The notes beneath the pieces were generated by a model. That model worked only from the letters and a program-made list of their open reading frames with translations, searched no databases and was not told the DNA's origin. The position numbers and the translations under genes are program-made. 64,000 nucleotides of DNA from Microstegium vimineum (Eukaryota; Streptophyta; Magnoliopsida; Poales; Poaceae). Location: positions 4,281,184 to 4,345,183 of the forward strand of contig CM039133.1 in the NCBI GenBank assembly GCA_022036555.1, in the 5' to 3' direction. Below are positions 47,655 to 58,802 of the stretch, piece by piece (position 1 is the first letter of the stretch; the number at the start of each line of letters is the position of its first letter).

Positions 47655-50060
47655 CTCCAAAATTAAAGAGGAATCAATTTGCAACTAGTGATGGATCCTG
47701 ATGTTAAACTTAAACGTATCGGCCGTATTTGTTTAAAGGGGCTAGCTCTTGCTTCAATAGATGAAAAATAGACCCTTAAAAATGATAATAGCTATCAAAT
47801 AAAAAATAGAAAGAATTCTTGGCGCAGAGTGAGGCAAGAGCGATTCCCCAAACAGTAGAGAGAAGCTCGGGTGGTCACTTCGCACGTTACAGCTAGCGAA
47901 GCCAAATCCGAATGATACCGAGAATTTGTTTGAGTGGTGCATGTACAGTCAGCGATGCCCAACTATTAGTAAAAAAGTAGTAGTATTTTGTTGCTCAGCT
48001 GCTGCTGTTGGACAGTGAGACTATCCAAGGCTCCTTTGCCGGATTTGATTTTTTAATCTAGGATCCATAGTGATGTCTGTTTGTTTGTGCCCTACACGGC
48101 ATGGAGAGCTATTCTATTTTTCTTGTGGTGGGGTCTGATTTTATTAGGTTTCACTGCCCACGAGTGGTGTCAACAGAGGAGAGATATGATTTCGGAACCA
48201 CTCTTCCCCACTGCAGCACGTGATGCCAGAAGAACACGGAGCCCACGCCTATGCCATATCCTTCCGTGCTCATCCTCAACAGGGACAGAATAGAATTGGA
48301 TGACTATTTTATTTGAGGTGGGCTCTTGAAATGATTCTCACAAGTGTAGCCGGTGTGGGACCCATAATTTTGTGGCACCAGTGCCACACTGTGGAGGGCC
48401 ACTTCTGCCCCCCTACCTATCTTGTAGCACGTGATGTGCAGCAAGACGCGCCTAGAATACGACATCTGCTGATCTGCAGACCTAGGTGGCCACCAAATTT
48501 TTAAATAGGGCCCGTCAATGTGTAATACGTACGCCATGAATAGGCCAGGGTTGGTCGTACGTCTCTCCAAAGGAGAGAGATGATTTGGAAACCTGTCCTT
48601 CCGAGTGACTCAGTACTAATTACTTGTATAGTAGTACTACTAATTATGTGTATAGTGGTACTAATTATTAGATGGCAATGGGTATCCGAGACCCGAAACC
48701 CAAAACCCAATGAGTCTTTATCTCATTAGGGCATGAGTATATATTAAAATTTTTATCCATGGGCATACTAATTAATGGGTCAAAAGCCATACCAATTCGT
48801 TATGCGGGTGTTGGTATGGTATTATATCACCCAAACCCGATTTGTATATGAAATTTAGGCATATGTATCCCTAAATTTGTGATATATATCAAAAGATTAC
48901 ATATGTTCTGCAAACCCATGGATGTATGTTTTGCATATGTTTACATCTCTTATATATCTATGAAATTCTGACTATGGATTGATAATACCATGCAATCTTA
49001 CATATATTTTCTCGGCTATATATGGACAACCCATGGATACCCGAGACCCACGCATGGGCATAGATTTCTTAATGGGCACTGGTATGGTTGGGCAATACCC
49101 ATCAAATACAAATTCATTACCATCTTTAATTATATATATATATATATATATACTAATTATATGTATAGTAGTACTTAATTTGTTCAGTGGTGAGCGTAGT
49201 TCAGTTGGTTAGGTTCTTTGTGGTGAAATATAATCTATCCTTCCGGGTTCAAGTCTTCGACGATTCGACATGGATGCTCATATTTTTCTGGATTTATTGA
49301 AGAAATTTAATAGCGCTATTATTAATAAGGACCATTGTAATGTGATAACCCACTCTTGGAATGAAAATTACAATGATAGACAATATGTCCTTCGACAGAC
49401 AGCGTGACGTCTGTATAGTTACTTTTCTAAGTGATTGGTACAAATGTGTCCTACTTGAGGAATCGTCACGAGATGGAGACTCCGGTGTCCCTAGCTATTA
49501 ATTGGTGGCCCCCACATATGGCGTGGCCTAAAAAAATGCTCAGTGAACGGTACAAAGATCCACAGTCGTGCTGCTAGTTTTACACAGATTTTGGAGGGCC
49601 TATCAATAGACCATTCTGTCTGATAGAGATTGTTAACCTACTACTACCCGCCTTAATTTGAAGATGACAGCGTATCAGACGGCGTATCAGGATTTACCCG
49701 CGTCAATCCAGCTATCATGCATCTATGACAAGTATTAATTGTATCCATTGTACGTTATAAGACATTATTCGAAACAAATTTAGTAGGGATGGTTAGCACG
49801 AAAACACGGTGCAGCAGCTAACACATGGTCGCATGGACTGTAGAATATCTGATTTACTATATATACAGTTAAAATAATACGGTAGTCCACATGACAGCCG
49901 AACAGTTCTGACAACGTCCTGGTTGAAATGGTCCTGATCACCTTTTCTTTTTTTTTTTGCACCATTTTCATATATACATTGTTTTTCCTATAACGTACTG
50001 CCTCGATGACAAATACTTTAAATTAATTATAAGATACTCTGCTTTTGCTGCCTCCGCTTC
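47655..50060 (+). promoter_or_regulatory. Upstream region of the dioxygenase gene (copy C)
   Basis: Shares ordered blocks with relic copies A and B. These include a G-box core CACGTG within GTAGCACGTGATGTGCAGCA (48424) and the ACAACGTCCTGGTTGAAATG block (about 49910). It has been extended by inserted sequence: a repeat rich in ATGGGTATCCGAGACCC (48660-49130), a TA microsatellite and a SINE. Conservation of the CACGTG block in all three copies makes it a candidate regulatory site. That is inference. Confidence 0.5.
49189..49320 (+). mobile_element. tRNA-derived SINE, 5' part
   Basis: GAGCGTAGTTCAGTTGGTTAG (A box, read GTAGTTCAGTTGG) and GGGTTCAAGTC (B box, about 49246) sit 50 bases apart, followed by ATGGATGCTCATATTTTTCT and TGGATTTATT, the body of a widespread grass SINE. 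The 3' half appears to be missing. Confidence 0.65.
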
Positions 50061-50069
50061 TATTTAAAG
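50061..50069 (+). promoter_or_regulatory. TATA box of the dioxygenase gene
   Basis: TATTTAAAG lies 72 bases before the ATG, in the usual position for a plant TATA box with a leader of about 40 bases. No other good candidate lies between it and the start. Confidence 0.65.
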
Positions 50070-50132
50070 CACGCAGAGGCACACCAATTAACGTAGGTAT
50101 TAACTCAAAAGCCAGCAAGCTAAGGGACGACA

Positions 50133-51054
50133 ATGGCTCCGACGACCGCCACCAGCAACAATAGTGGGTGCGACGACCGCCGGCGCGAGCTGCAGGCGTT
50201 CGATGACACCAAGCTTGGGGTGAAGGGTCTGGTGGACTCCGGCATCAAGTCCATCCCGGCCATCTTCCACCACCCGCCGGAAGCCCTCAAGGATATGATA
50301 ATTTCTCCGCCACCTCCATCATCATCCTCCGCCGTCGACGTGCTGCCACCGGGCATCCCAGTGGTGGACCTGTCCTCCGCGACGCAGAGCCTCCGCGAGG
50401 AGCTAGTCGCGCAGGTGAGGCACGCGGCGGGGACGGCGGGGTTCTTCTGGCTAGTGAACCACGGCGTACCGGAGGAGCTAATGGCCGGCATGCTCGACGG
50501 CGTGCGCCAGTTCAACGAGGGCCCCGTGGAAGCGAAGCAGGCGCTCTACTCCAGAGACCCGGCACGCAACCTCCGGTTCGCGTCCAACTTCGACCTGTTC
50601 AAGGCGGCAGCGGCGGACTGGCGTGACACGCTCTTCTGCGAGGCCGCGCCGAACCCGCCGCCGCGGGAGCGGCTGCCGGAGCCGCTCCGCGACGTGATGG
50701 CGGAGTACGGCGAGGCCGTGACCGAGGTCGGGAAGCTCGTGTTCGAGCTGCTGTCGGAGGCGCTCGGCATGCCCGGCGACCATCTTGAGACCCTGGAGTG
50801 CATGCGGAACCTCAACGTGGTTTGCCAGTACTACCCGCCGTGCCCGGAGCCGCACCGCACCGTCGGCGTCAAGAAGCACACCGACCCCGGTTTCGTCACC
50901 ATCCTCTTGCAGGATGGCATCGGTGGCCTCCAGGTGCTTCTTGACCGCGGCGACGGTGGAAATCCGACCTGGGTGGATATCGCTCCACGGCCTGGGGCAC
51001 TCATGGTCAACATGGGCGACCTTCTTCAGGTATGCAGGAATACATTTCTCTTTC

Positions 51055-51145
<91 letters not shown>

Positions 51146-51479
51146 CTCATTGCCTATATACCACCACTGTCCACTGATGCATATATATATATATATGCAG
51201 CTTGTGACGAATGACCGGTTCAGGAGCGTGGAGCACCGGGTGCCGGCGAACAAGAGTGACACGGCGAGGGTGTCAGTGGCGTCCTTCTTCAACACAGACG
51301 TGAGGAGATCCGAGAGACTGTATAGCCCCATTCCGGACCCCAGCAAGCCCCCGGTGTACAGGAGCGTCACGGCTCGAGACTTCATCGCAAAGTTCAACGG
51401 AATCGGACTTGATGGCCGGGCGCTCCACCACTTCCGGTTGGACCTTGCTCCTCCTCCTACGACACCCGACGACGTGTAG
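50133..51479 (+). CDS. BX6-like: 2-oxoglutarate/Fe(II)-dependent dioxygenase, BX6-like
   Basis: Two exons, 50133-51029 and 51201-51479, give 391 residues, the normal length for plant DOXC dioxygenases. The intron (51030-51200) has GT..AG ends. The DIOX_N domain spans about residues 75-190 (IPVVDL, FFWLVNHGVPEEL) and the catalytic jelly roll about 225-330. Iron ligands visible are His249 and Asp251 (KKHTDPGF) and His311 (SVEHRV). Arg322 and Ser324 (ARVS) would bind 2-oxoglutarate. The N-terminus MAPTTAT and RRRELQAFDDTKLGVKGLVD recall maize BX6, which hydroxylates DIBOA-glucoside on the way to DIMBOA-glucoside. The related BX13 or a non-benzoxazinoid paralogue cannot be excluded. No other Bx gene is in the window. 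No defect is seen in the coding frame. Confidence 0.9.
51056..51200 (+). repeat. (CT)n(TA)n microsatellite filling the dioxygenase intron
   Basis: A CT run of about 30 bases is followed by a TA run of about 55 bases, a short unique spacer and another TA run ending in the TATGCAG acceptor. The intron is 171 bp and has no stop in the exon frame. Confidence 0.95.
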
Positions 51480-51644
51480 TAGTACGTTATACTTAAGCCT
51501 GCTTTACAACCAAATCAACCAATCAATAATGACCGAGAACAGCTTGAAACTAGTTCGCCTCTTTAATAAATTTGGTTGTAAATCTCAATTTTAGCAATTC
51601 CGAATAAGGGCGTGTATACGGCCGCCTTACATTTCAAAGGTGTG

Positions 51645-51916
51645 TAGGGATGAAAATGGATCGGATACCAACGAATATCACCGATATTATATTTGTTTTC
51701 ATATTTATGTCTGGATACGAATTCGAATAAGAATAATGTACTTAACCATTCTAGATAGGATAAGATTCGATATCAAATCATAAATAAACGATTTGAATAT
51801 TCAGATACGTAATTGAATGTTAAAAATCTGGACGCGAATATGGACTGAACTAAACCCCTCTAAACGAATTCGGCCTCGAATACGATTGGAAAATATTCGT
51901 ACCATTTTCATCTCTA
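51645..51916. mobile_element. hAT-type miniature element
   Basis: TAGGGATGAAAATGG at the left pairs with CCATTTTCATCTCTA at the right. The 8-bp flanks AAGGTGTG and GATGTGTG agree at 6 positions. It lies just 3' of the dioxygenase gene. The interior is AT-rich with GGATACGAATTCGAAT-type strings common in this family. Confidence 0.75.
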
Positions 51917-51943
51917 GATGTGTGGTACCTTTGTAATTCATGT

Positions 51944-52363
51944 CACTAATACACGAAGAGGCTTTAGTCCCGGTTGGGAAGGGGCTTTAGTCGCGGTTTT
52001 CCCAACCAGGACTAAGATTCCGAGACAAAAAAAAATGTCTCCCACCACAACTACGCCCACGAGATTCGAACCCGAGATTTAGTCTTGATACCCACAACTG
52101 GGACTAAAGGTCACTAACTCACGCATAGCTAACCACCTCACCTACTCAACCCATCTATCAATAAATTTGACTCTTCACTTTTGAATCCACACATCAAGGA
52201 ATCTTTAGTCCCCGTTGAGAACACCAATCGGGACTAAATGCTCTCGACCTTTAGTCCCGGTTGGTGTTCCCAACCGGGACTAAATCTATTAGTTCCGAAC
52301 ACAAAATTTTCCGAGACTAAAATTTATTTTGTACATCGACCAAACGCTTGTTCTCTAGTAGTG
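51944..52363 (+). mobile_element. Non-autonomous CACTA element, TTTAGTCCCGGTT family (copy c)
   Basis: CACTAATACACGAAGAGG start and TTCTCTAGTAGTG end, with target duplication TGT at 51941-51943 and 52364-52366. Inverted TTTAGTCCCGGTTGG pairs occur near both ends. The tRNA-like segment is in reverse (B-box complement GAGATTCGAACC at 52061-52072). Confidence 0.88.
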
Positions 52364-52447
52364 TGTATGTATAATAAATAAAGGAACGAGATCCTCTATA
52401 GTCAGTTAGATGTTGGGACTCTAGCTTCTCTATAGTCAAGCGTATCT

Positions 52448-53371
52448 CACTAGTACAAAGTTGTACTATACAGGCGGTTCAGAACGCATGTGTACATGCG
52501 TTTTTCCGAACCGCCTGTGTGAAAGGCCTGTAGAAATGGGTCATTACTACATGCGGTTGCTTGTGAACTGTCTGTAGAAATCGATTTCTACATGCGGGTT
52601 TCTTAAGCAACCGCTTGTAGAAATGTTTGTCCAGAAATCGGTTTTTAAAAATAAAAAAAATAAAGAAATAAATACTGGGATAGGCTGAGAAGTGAGCCGC
52701 TCGCCCGTCGAAGTCGCAAGTCGCGGATTTTTTCGCGTAAAATCGCGAACGCGCTCCGGAGGGGATTTTAACCTGAGATCTCAGCCCACCCATAAGTCAC
52801 TTGTGTTTAGATTCCGTTTTACTTCCTCATATTTTATACTAAACCGAGTGTAAATTGATTGTTTGAGCCACTAAACGAATTCAAATGAAAAAAGTTGTAA
52901 ACTACAAAGTTTCATAACTTTTTGAGATCTACAACTTTTATGTAGCAAGTTTTTCCATCCGAAGGTGGTTTACAAAATTTTGAATTTCAAATTTGATACA
53001 TTCGAACGTATTTTTCGATGACAAGATGATTTCAAATGAAAAAGTTTCCAACTACAAAGTTTCATAACTTTTCGAGATCTACATCTTTCATGTAGAAAGT
53101 TTTTCCATCTGAAGTGGTTTACAAAAATAAAAAAAATCAATGTCCTGACATTTTTAGTGGCGGATTTCGTAAGGAACCGCCCCTAGAAATCGCCTTAAGA
53201 AAACCGCCTGTAGAAATAGGGTATTTTTACAGGTGGTTTTCCTAAGAATACCGCCTGTAAAAATTAATTTCTAGTGGTGGCTCGTAACCGTTTTATTTCT
53301 ACTGACGTATGATAACACAAACCGCTTGTGCTATTTTGGGGGGAGCAGACAAAAACCGTTTTGTACTAGTG
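52448..53371. mobile_element. Non-autonomous CACTA element, TACAGGCGGTT family, 924 bp
   Basis: Perfect 12-bp inverted ends CACTAGTACAAA / TTTGTACTAGTG, with target duplication TCT at 52445-52447 and 53372-53374. Subterminal repeats of TACAGGCGGTT / AACCGCCTGTAGAAAT lie at both sides. The interior carries two similar copies of a TTTCATAACTTTTTGAGATC block (about 52910 and 53065). There is no coding capacity. Confidence 0.92.
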
Positions 53372-53374
53372 TCT

Positions 53375-54423
53375 GACCGTTCATTTCAATCGAACGGTGA
53401 CCAGCTCCCACTAGACTCTCAAGCATCCCTCCATATTCTCTTCGCTAGGCCTCGGCCTAACATGCTCGTAGCGCTGCCGGGTTTGTGCTGAGATGGCATG
53501 TGCACTAGTTAATTTTCTCTCTTCTCTTTCGTCTTCTCATAGTGAAATGGTTGTTTTATTGCTTAATTTGTCCTTTCCTCTACTCACATTGCAAATGGTT
53601 GTGTTTTATAGCTTTTATTTGTCCTCTCTAATTACATTGTATATTGGAAGAATGAAAGAGCTTGACATCTCCTTGCCTGCATCATAACGAAATCAACATG
53701 GATATTTAACAAAGAAGGAAAAAAGATTGTAATACCATGCATGTCCCTTTTTCTCCACCAAATCAGATAAATAGACTATACTATTTAACAAATAGTATAT
53801 GCCATGCCACGTTTATTTTCTTTACCAAATCTACATAAGTGACTATATATGTTGAAAGAGTTTATTATATATATTATTGTTCTTTTGTTTTGCAGGGAGC
53901 AGTAACTGATAAATAGAATAATTTATTATAGAACGGAAGTCTGTACAGTTAGCTCAGGTTTTGCTGCTTCCTATACACAATCTGCACAAAATCTGCATTC
54001 AAATAACCCATATAAATTATTTAAAAAAGAACTACTCATAAATTCCACTATAAGAAACACATTATCGAGTAACAACTTTTAGTTTGTATCGAAGTTACCA
54101 ACTCAGTCTTTTTAATAATAAAGAAATCAAAATATCTCTCGAATCTACTATATATATATATATATATATTTATTATTATTATTATTATTATATATACATG
54201 TTGCGTGGCCAGAAGAGGCCCAGATGCATTCTCAGCCATTCGCTGTAAAGACAGGCATTAAATTCGTTGGGAACACGCTCATCACTTATTCAATTCATTG
54301 TCAGCATGAAGATAAGGTTTCCGACAGGATGCACCTAACATGTCAGACAGCATGAATGCATGCATCCAAGTTCATCATCACGTACGGATGCACAACCATG
54401 CTGGACATCCATGTGACAGATTA
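53375..54423. other. Intergenic, no gene recognised
   Basis: AT-rich, with a (TA)n(TTA)n microsatellite at about 54145-54195. Nothing else is recognised. Confidence 0.45.
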
Positions 54424-54798
54424 TTAGGCCCCGTTTATATGACAAAAAATTTTGGCCTAAGCCAAAAACCTGACAGCAGCAGGTTTTTGCCAAAAAACTG
54501 ACATCCAAATTTTTTTGGATTTGGTGTTTAGTTGCCAAAAATTTTTGGATGGAATTCTCAAAACCTAGCAGCTGCACCATTAATGTCATGCAACATGCAA
54601 ACACATGCATGCATGCAATGCATTCTGACTGTAGTGTTTCATCAAAATAATCATGCATGTTTCATCAGCATGCATGTTTCATCAAAATAACACAACATGT
54701 GTAATTAACAAATAATCATGCATGATTCATCCACAAAACTGTAGTGTCGTAACTGTACATATGCAATACACATACATGAGCTCAAACACACAAAACTG

Positions 54799-56104
54799 TC
54801 ACGAACGGTTTAGCAGAGCATAAGCAATCGAATCACGAAATTGATTCATCAGATCAGACGCATCCTCAACTTCCTCGGGTTCAGGCTGATTCTCAGACGC
54901 TTCTCGCGGCACATAGTTAGCATCACGGTCACACCTAGCAAAGTGTCTATCCCCTATGCCACTTATCCTAATGAAATTATGTAGAGCACAACATGCAACT
55001 ATGATTTGGCTTTGTTTATGAGGTTCATAAGAAGGGATCTGACGCAAGATGCGCCACCTCATTTTCAACACTCCAAATGACCTTTCAATGACATTCCGAA
55101 GACATGAATGTGCATAATTGAAGGTCTCCTCTTTACCTTGGGGTTCTGGGGCATCTCGATACTCCTGAAGATGGTACTTAGTTCCCTTGTAAGGGGCAAG
55201 GTAACCAAGCCGGTTAGGGTACCCGGAGTCCACAAGGTAATATTTCCCTACATCAGCAAAAAAAAATTACATTCATGTAGTTGAACAACAAGGACCCAAA
55301 TGTGCTATCAGATAGGTGTGTACCTGCAGGTGGATGTGGAAAGACATGGCTGTATGTTGTTGTTCCATCATTGAATACTCTCATGTCGTGTACAGACCCC
55401 GGCCAACCAGCAAGAACAAATGTAAATCTCATGTCAAAGTCACAGACAGCCATGACATTTTGTGTAGTCATGCCCTTGCGGCACAAGTGTTGCACAAACT
55501 TATCATTGGGCACCACACAAGGTACATGAGTCCCATCTATACCCCCCTATGAAATCCTTGAAGTAGGGATAGAACCTAGGGTTTCTGAGTCTAGGATGCA
55601 TTGTTCTAAATTGTGGGTCGAGAGGCTTAATAATGTCAGCAGCAAGCTTGACCATACACTTCAAAACTTTGTTTAACATGTTGGAGACAGTCCCCAGTGA
55701 CCTCTCAAATCTGTCCTCAGCTTGCCTAAAAGATTGTGGTGCCCCAAGCATCCAAAGAAACATCCCTAGAGCCTCAATCGAGGTGGACTTAGCACTAGAT
55801 GTTAGCCCATATGATTGTACTAAAAGATCATGCAGTGTATGGAACATAGGTGGACTCATTCTAAACATGCTAAAACAGGCCTTGCTATCCCCAAGCTTTC
55901 TCTGTACCCATTCCAAACCAGTCATGGCAGGTTGCCTATACTCAGCCCTATTCAAATGCTTGTCAATGTGCAGGGCATACTGGTACATACCATAGATAAA
56001 AGCATCATCATCTTCAGCATCCTCTAGCTCAGCCATCAACATCTCTTGTAAAACATCCCAAGGGTCTACACAATGGGTTGTTGCTTCTTGTACAACATCA
56101 ACCT
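54799..56104 (-). pseudogene. PIF/Harbinger DDE transposase (DDE_Tnp_4)
   Basis: Minus strand. Exon 1 runs from about 56104 (after an AG acceptor, GGACAG) to 55324. A GT..AG intron spans 55323-55248. Exon 2 runs from 55247 to the stop at 54799. The N-terminal HTH region (FRMSPPMFHTLHDLLV, SFRQAEDRFERSLGTV) precedes the catalytic domain. The first Asp region is in DFIGG.., the second Asp in GWPGSVHDMRVF, and the Glu in NVIERSFGVLKMRWRIL. A six-base C run at 55542-55547 shifts the frame just at the first Asp. The product would cut at TTA targets together with ORF1. Confidence 0.85.
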
Positions 56105-56412
56105 GTCCAAACAAACAAAGAGTACAGTCAGTCATGAGTCACATTACAAATCATGTCATGCATGACTACGTTCACTGACATTTGCCATTCACTCTCACCC
56201 ATGCATCACAATGTTCAAATGGTCACCATACTTGAAGTTCAGCAAACATTACTACATTTTAGTTGTTGAAATAAGAAACATCAAAAACATAGTTGAAACA
56301 CACATTCATGCAGTACAGACTTAGTTCATATGACATAGGACATGGCCGACATTGTTTGAGGACACCATTACGACATGAACTTCAACTAATAGACAAAATA
56401 AGATAAGATGGT

Positions 56413-58157
56413 CTATGGGTCGACCGGCGCAGCTTGCTCGATGATGATCATCCTTTCTTCAGGGCCGTTGGCAAGGAAGAAGTCCATATCACTTTCACTG
56501 TGGATGATCTTGTACAGGCCCCTGAACAAAGTTGGAGTCTGTGCACTTATACCCATCTCCTTTGCAATCTGGGTGACCCTGTCTATCTTCTGGCTAAGGG
56601 CGGACCGTGAATTCTGGTCCTCTTGCTTCCTGTGCTCAAACATGCTCTCCAGCAGGAAGAGCCTACGGTTGGCAATTTCATTGTGTGTCCTCATGTTGTT
56701 GTCCATTGCCCTCAAAGCTGGGCTCTTGGACCTTTTGTGTGGGCTGGATGCAGTGGTGCTCGTGCTGCTGGCCCTCTTGTTCCCAATGCTAAGTGGGGTC
56801 AGCTGGTCTTCCTGTTCATATCCTGCCTCTTCATCGGAGCTTCCACCATCCAAATCAACAGTAGCACTTTGACCAGCAACAAAAGATGTGGAGCCATCTA
56901 CTGTGTTTCCAGTAAACATTTTGTCCATTTGATCTAAGTACTCAGGCAAACCTTTTTTGAACTTCATCAAATCAGATTGCCCCTGAAATATGAAATCAAT
57001 AATTATGCAGTGTTGTACTTAGTGCTGAAACTCAGAAGAGATAGATAGATCATTTACGTTGGTATTTGCTTTCCACCATGCATCAGTGGCATCAACAGTT
57101 CCATCGTCGCTACGGCCTAAGCCAGAGGCGTAGCGGAGCTTGTTACAGAATGCCCATTGGGCCTTCAGCTGCCTTAGCCTACCAAGAATCTGCTCCCTGT
57201 CATGGACCAAACCTGTTGCTGCTCGGTACCTCCTTATGACGTCCCTCCAGCCAGTCTTGCTCATGACTCCCTTGGTACAATTGCCAATGGCAATTTGATG
57301 GCACCATATGTCACAAAACTTCGTAGTGCTGGGTACAGTCCAGTTGGCCTTGTGTTTCATAGCGTAAACGGTGCTTGTTTCAGTTCACGACATTTACACA
57401 GATTAAACCATTTGGTAAACACTTAAGCTAGGTTCATGTATATCTAAAACTGTAGTAGCTGAAATTTGTATCACACAAAACTCATAGCAAGATCAACTAA
57501 ATAATACATATAGCACCCTAGACACATGCATGTAGTTAACCAGATCTACTAGTAAACAGAAGATCAAGGAGAAAGGGAGTGGAATTTGTACCGAGCCTCG
57601 TGGGCCGTCAGTGTTGTCGTCATCGTTGAAGTTGTCATCAAGCATGGCTGGCCCTGGCCCGCGTACACGCGCACTGCGGCCCCTGCGACGACCACCAGCA
57701 CCTCCCCGTGGAGGAGACAGAGGAGGGACGAAGGCGCCTCCAACGGATGTTGCACCCATGCCGCCTGCAACAGATGTTCCTCCGCCGGCGATGCAAGTGT
57801 TGGACCCGACGTTGCGCGCAGTGTTGCGGGAAGTCACGCGGATGCGGGTGGGAGCCATGGGGGGGACCTCGTTGTCCCCCGAATGAAGCCCGCGTAGGCC
57901 TGCATCTGCGGCCAGTCCTCGCCGGCGTTGAGATCTAGCGACTCCAACCCCATCCGGGACTGGTTGAATCTGCTAGAACCTGAGATGGTTTGCGCCGCGT
58001 CGGGGAAGAGGCGGCTACCGCCAGCATGGCCCCAGGGATTTCCAGGCGCCAGGAAATCCCTGGTGCGCGCGTCGTTGCCTTGGCCGGCGCCATCGATGCC
58101 GTGGTCGCCATTGTAGCCTGCGCCATTGAAGTCGTCGCCGTCGTGTCCTTCCATCAC
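56413..58157 (-). pseudogene. PIF/Harbinger ORF1, Myb/SANT-like DNA-binding protein
   Basis: Minus strand, probably three exons. The first starts at ATG 58157 (MEGHDGDDFNGAGYNGDHG) and runs to a GT near 57595, with a frame change at the C run 57876-57880. The second (about 57360-57058) carries the Myb/SANT-like domain (NWTVPSTTKFCDIWCHQIAI, GWRDVIRRYRAATGL, LKAQWAFCNKL). The third (about 56980-56413) has an acidic then lysine- and serine-rich linker and a helical C-terminus ending EQAAPVDP. ORF1 partners the transposase and helps it bind the transposon ends in this superfamily. Confidence 0.8.
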
Positions 58158-58579
58158 CGAACGCGCGAAGTGGTCCTCGATTCGGACTCCGACGGGGTGG
58201 ATCTAGAGGTGTAGTGCGTGGATCTGCGCGGCGGCGTTCGGATGGCGGGAGTTCAGCGGCGGTGAGAGGGAGTGACCGGCGGCGGGGGGCTAGGGTTCGA
58301 GAGTGGATGAGAGCGAGGGATAGAGGGGCAGTGTCGGCCGCGCGTGATGAATGGATAATGGGGTGGGTGCGGGGTACCAGGCAGCCTTCACGCCTCCCAA
58401 TCCGAACAGTGCCAGGCCCAACACCCGTGAGCAGATCCAAAATTTTTTGGCTGCCGTTTAGCTCCAAAAAGCCCAAAGCCAAAAATTTTTGGGCTGGGCC
58501 AAAATTTTTGGCAATCTAAACGGGGCCTTAGTTAGAGAGGCGCGCAATAATATCACGCATCCACCATGCAGGTGTCCAT

Positions 58580-58593
58580 GATGGTGGATCCAC

Positions 58594-58626
<33 letters not shown>
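58580..58626. repeat. TA microsatellite
   Basis: An uninterrupted TA run of about 30 bases just outside the Harbinger element. Confidence 0.9.
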
Positions 58627-58629
<3 letters not shown>

Positions 58630-58802
58630 TACATTTCCCCACAATCATAAGGCAAGTACAACACGAAATCATCTTACTGTCTGTAAATTATTTTCATCTT
58701 AATAATGCAACCAAACCAAGGCTGAAAACCTGGCCATCGCACAAGACAGATCAGTGCTCAAAGTCATCGACTTTCGTGAGGTAGGAGCATGTCCGAACCT
58801 GA

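Larger units (their letters stand above)
54427..58527 (-). mobile_element. Complete PIF/Harbinger transposon, 4101 bp
   Basis: Termini GGCCCCGTTTATATGAC (left) and the complement GGCCCCGTTTAGATTGC (right), both continuing into an AAAAATTTTTGG-rich subterminal region. Target duplication TTA lies at 54424-54426 and 58528-58530, as expected for this superfamily. Two minus-strand genes are present: a Myb/SANT-like ORF1 (nearer the right end, transcribed first) and a DDE_Tnp_4 transposase. Each has one apparent single-base frame change in a G/C run and is otherwise whole. Confidence 0.93.

Noticed and set aside
49189..49262. A tRNA gene
   Set aside because: A and B boxes are present, but no acceptor stem or anticodon arm can be formed convincingly. 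The downstream text is SINE body.
50133..51479. A 448-residue unspliced dioxygenase
   Set aside because: The extra 57 residues are a Ser-Leu and Ile-Tyr repeat from the microsatellite intron. Splicing at clear GT..AG sites gives the family-typical 391 residues.
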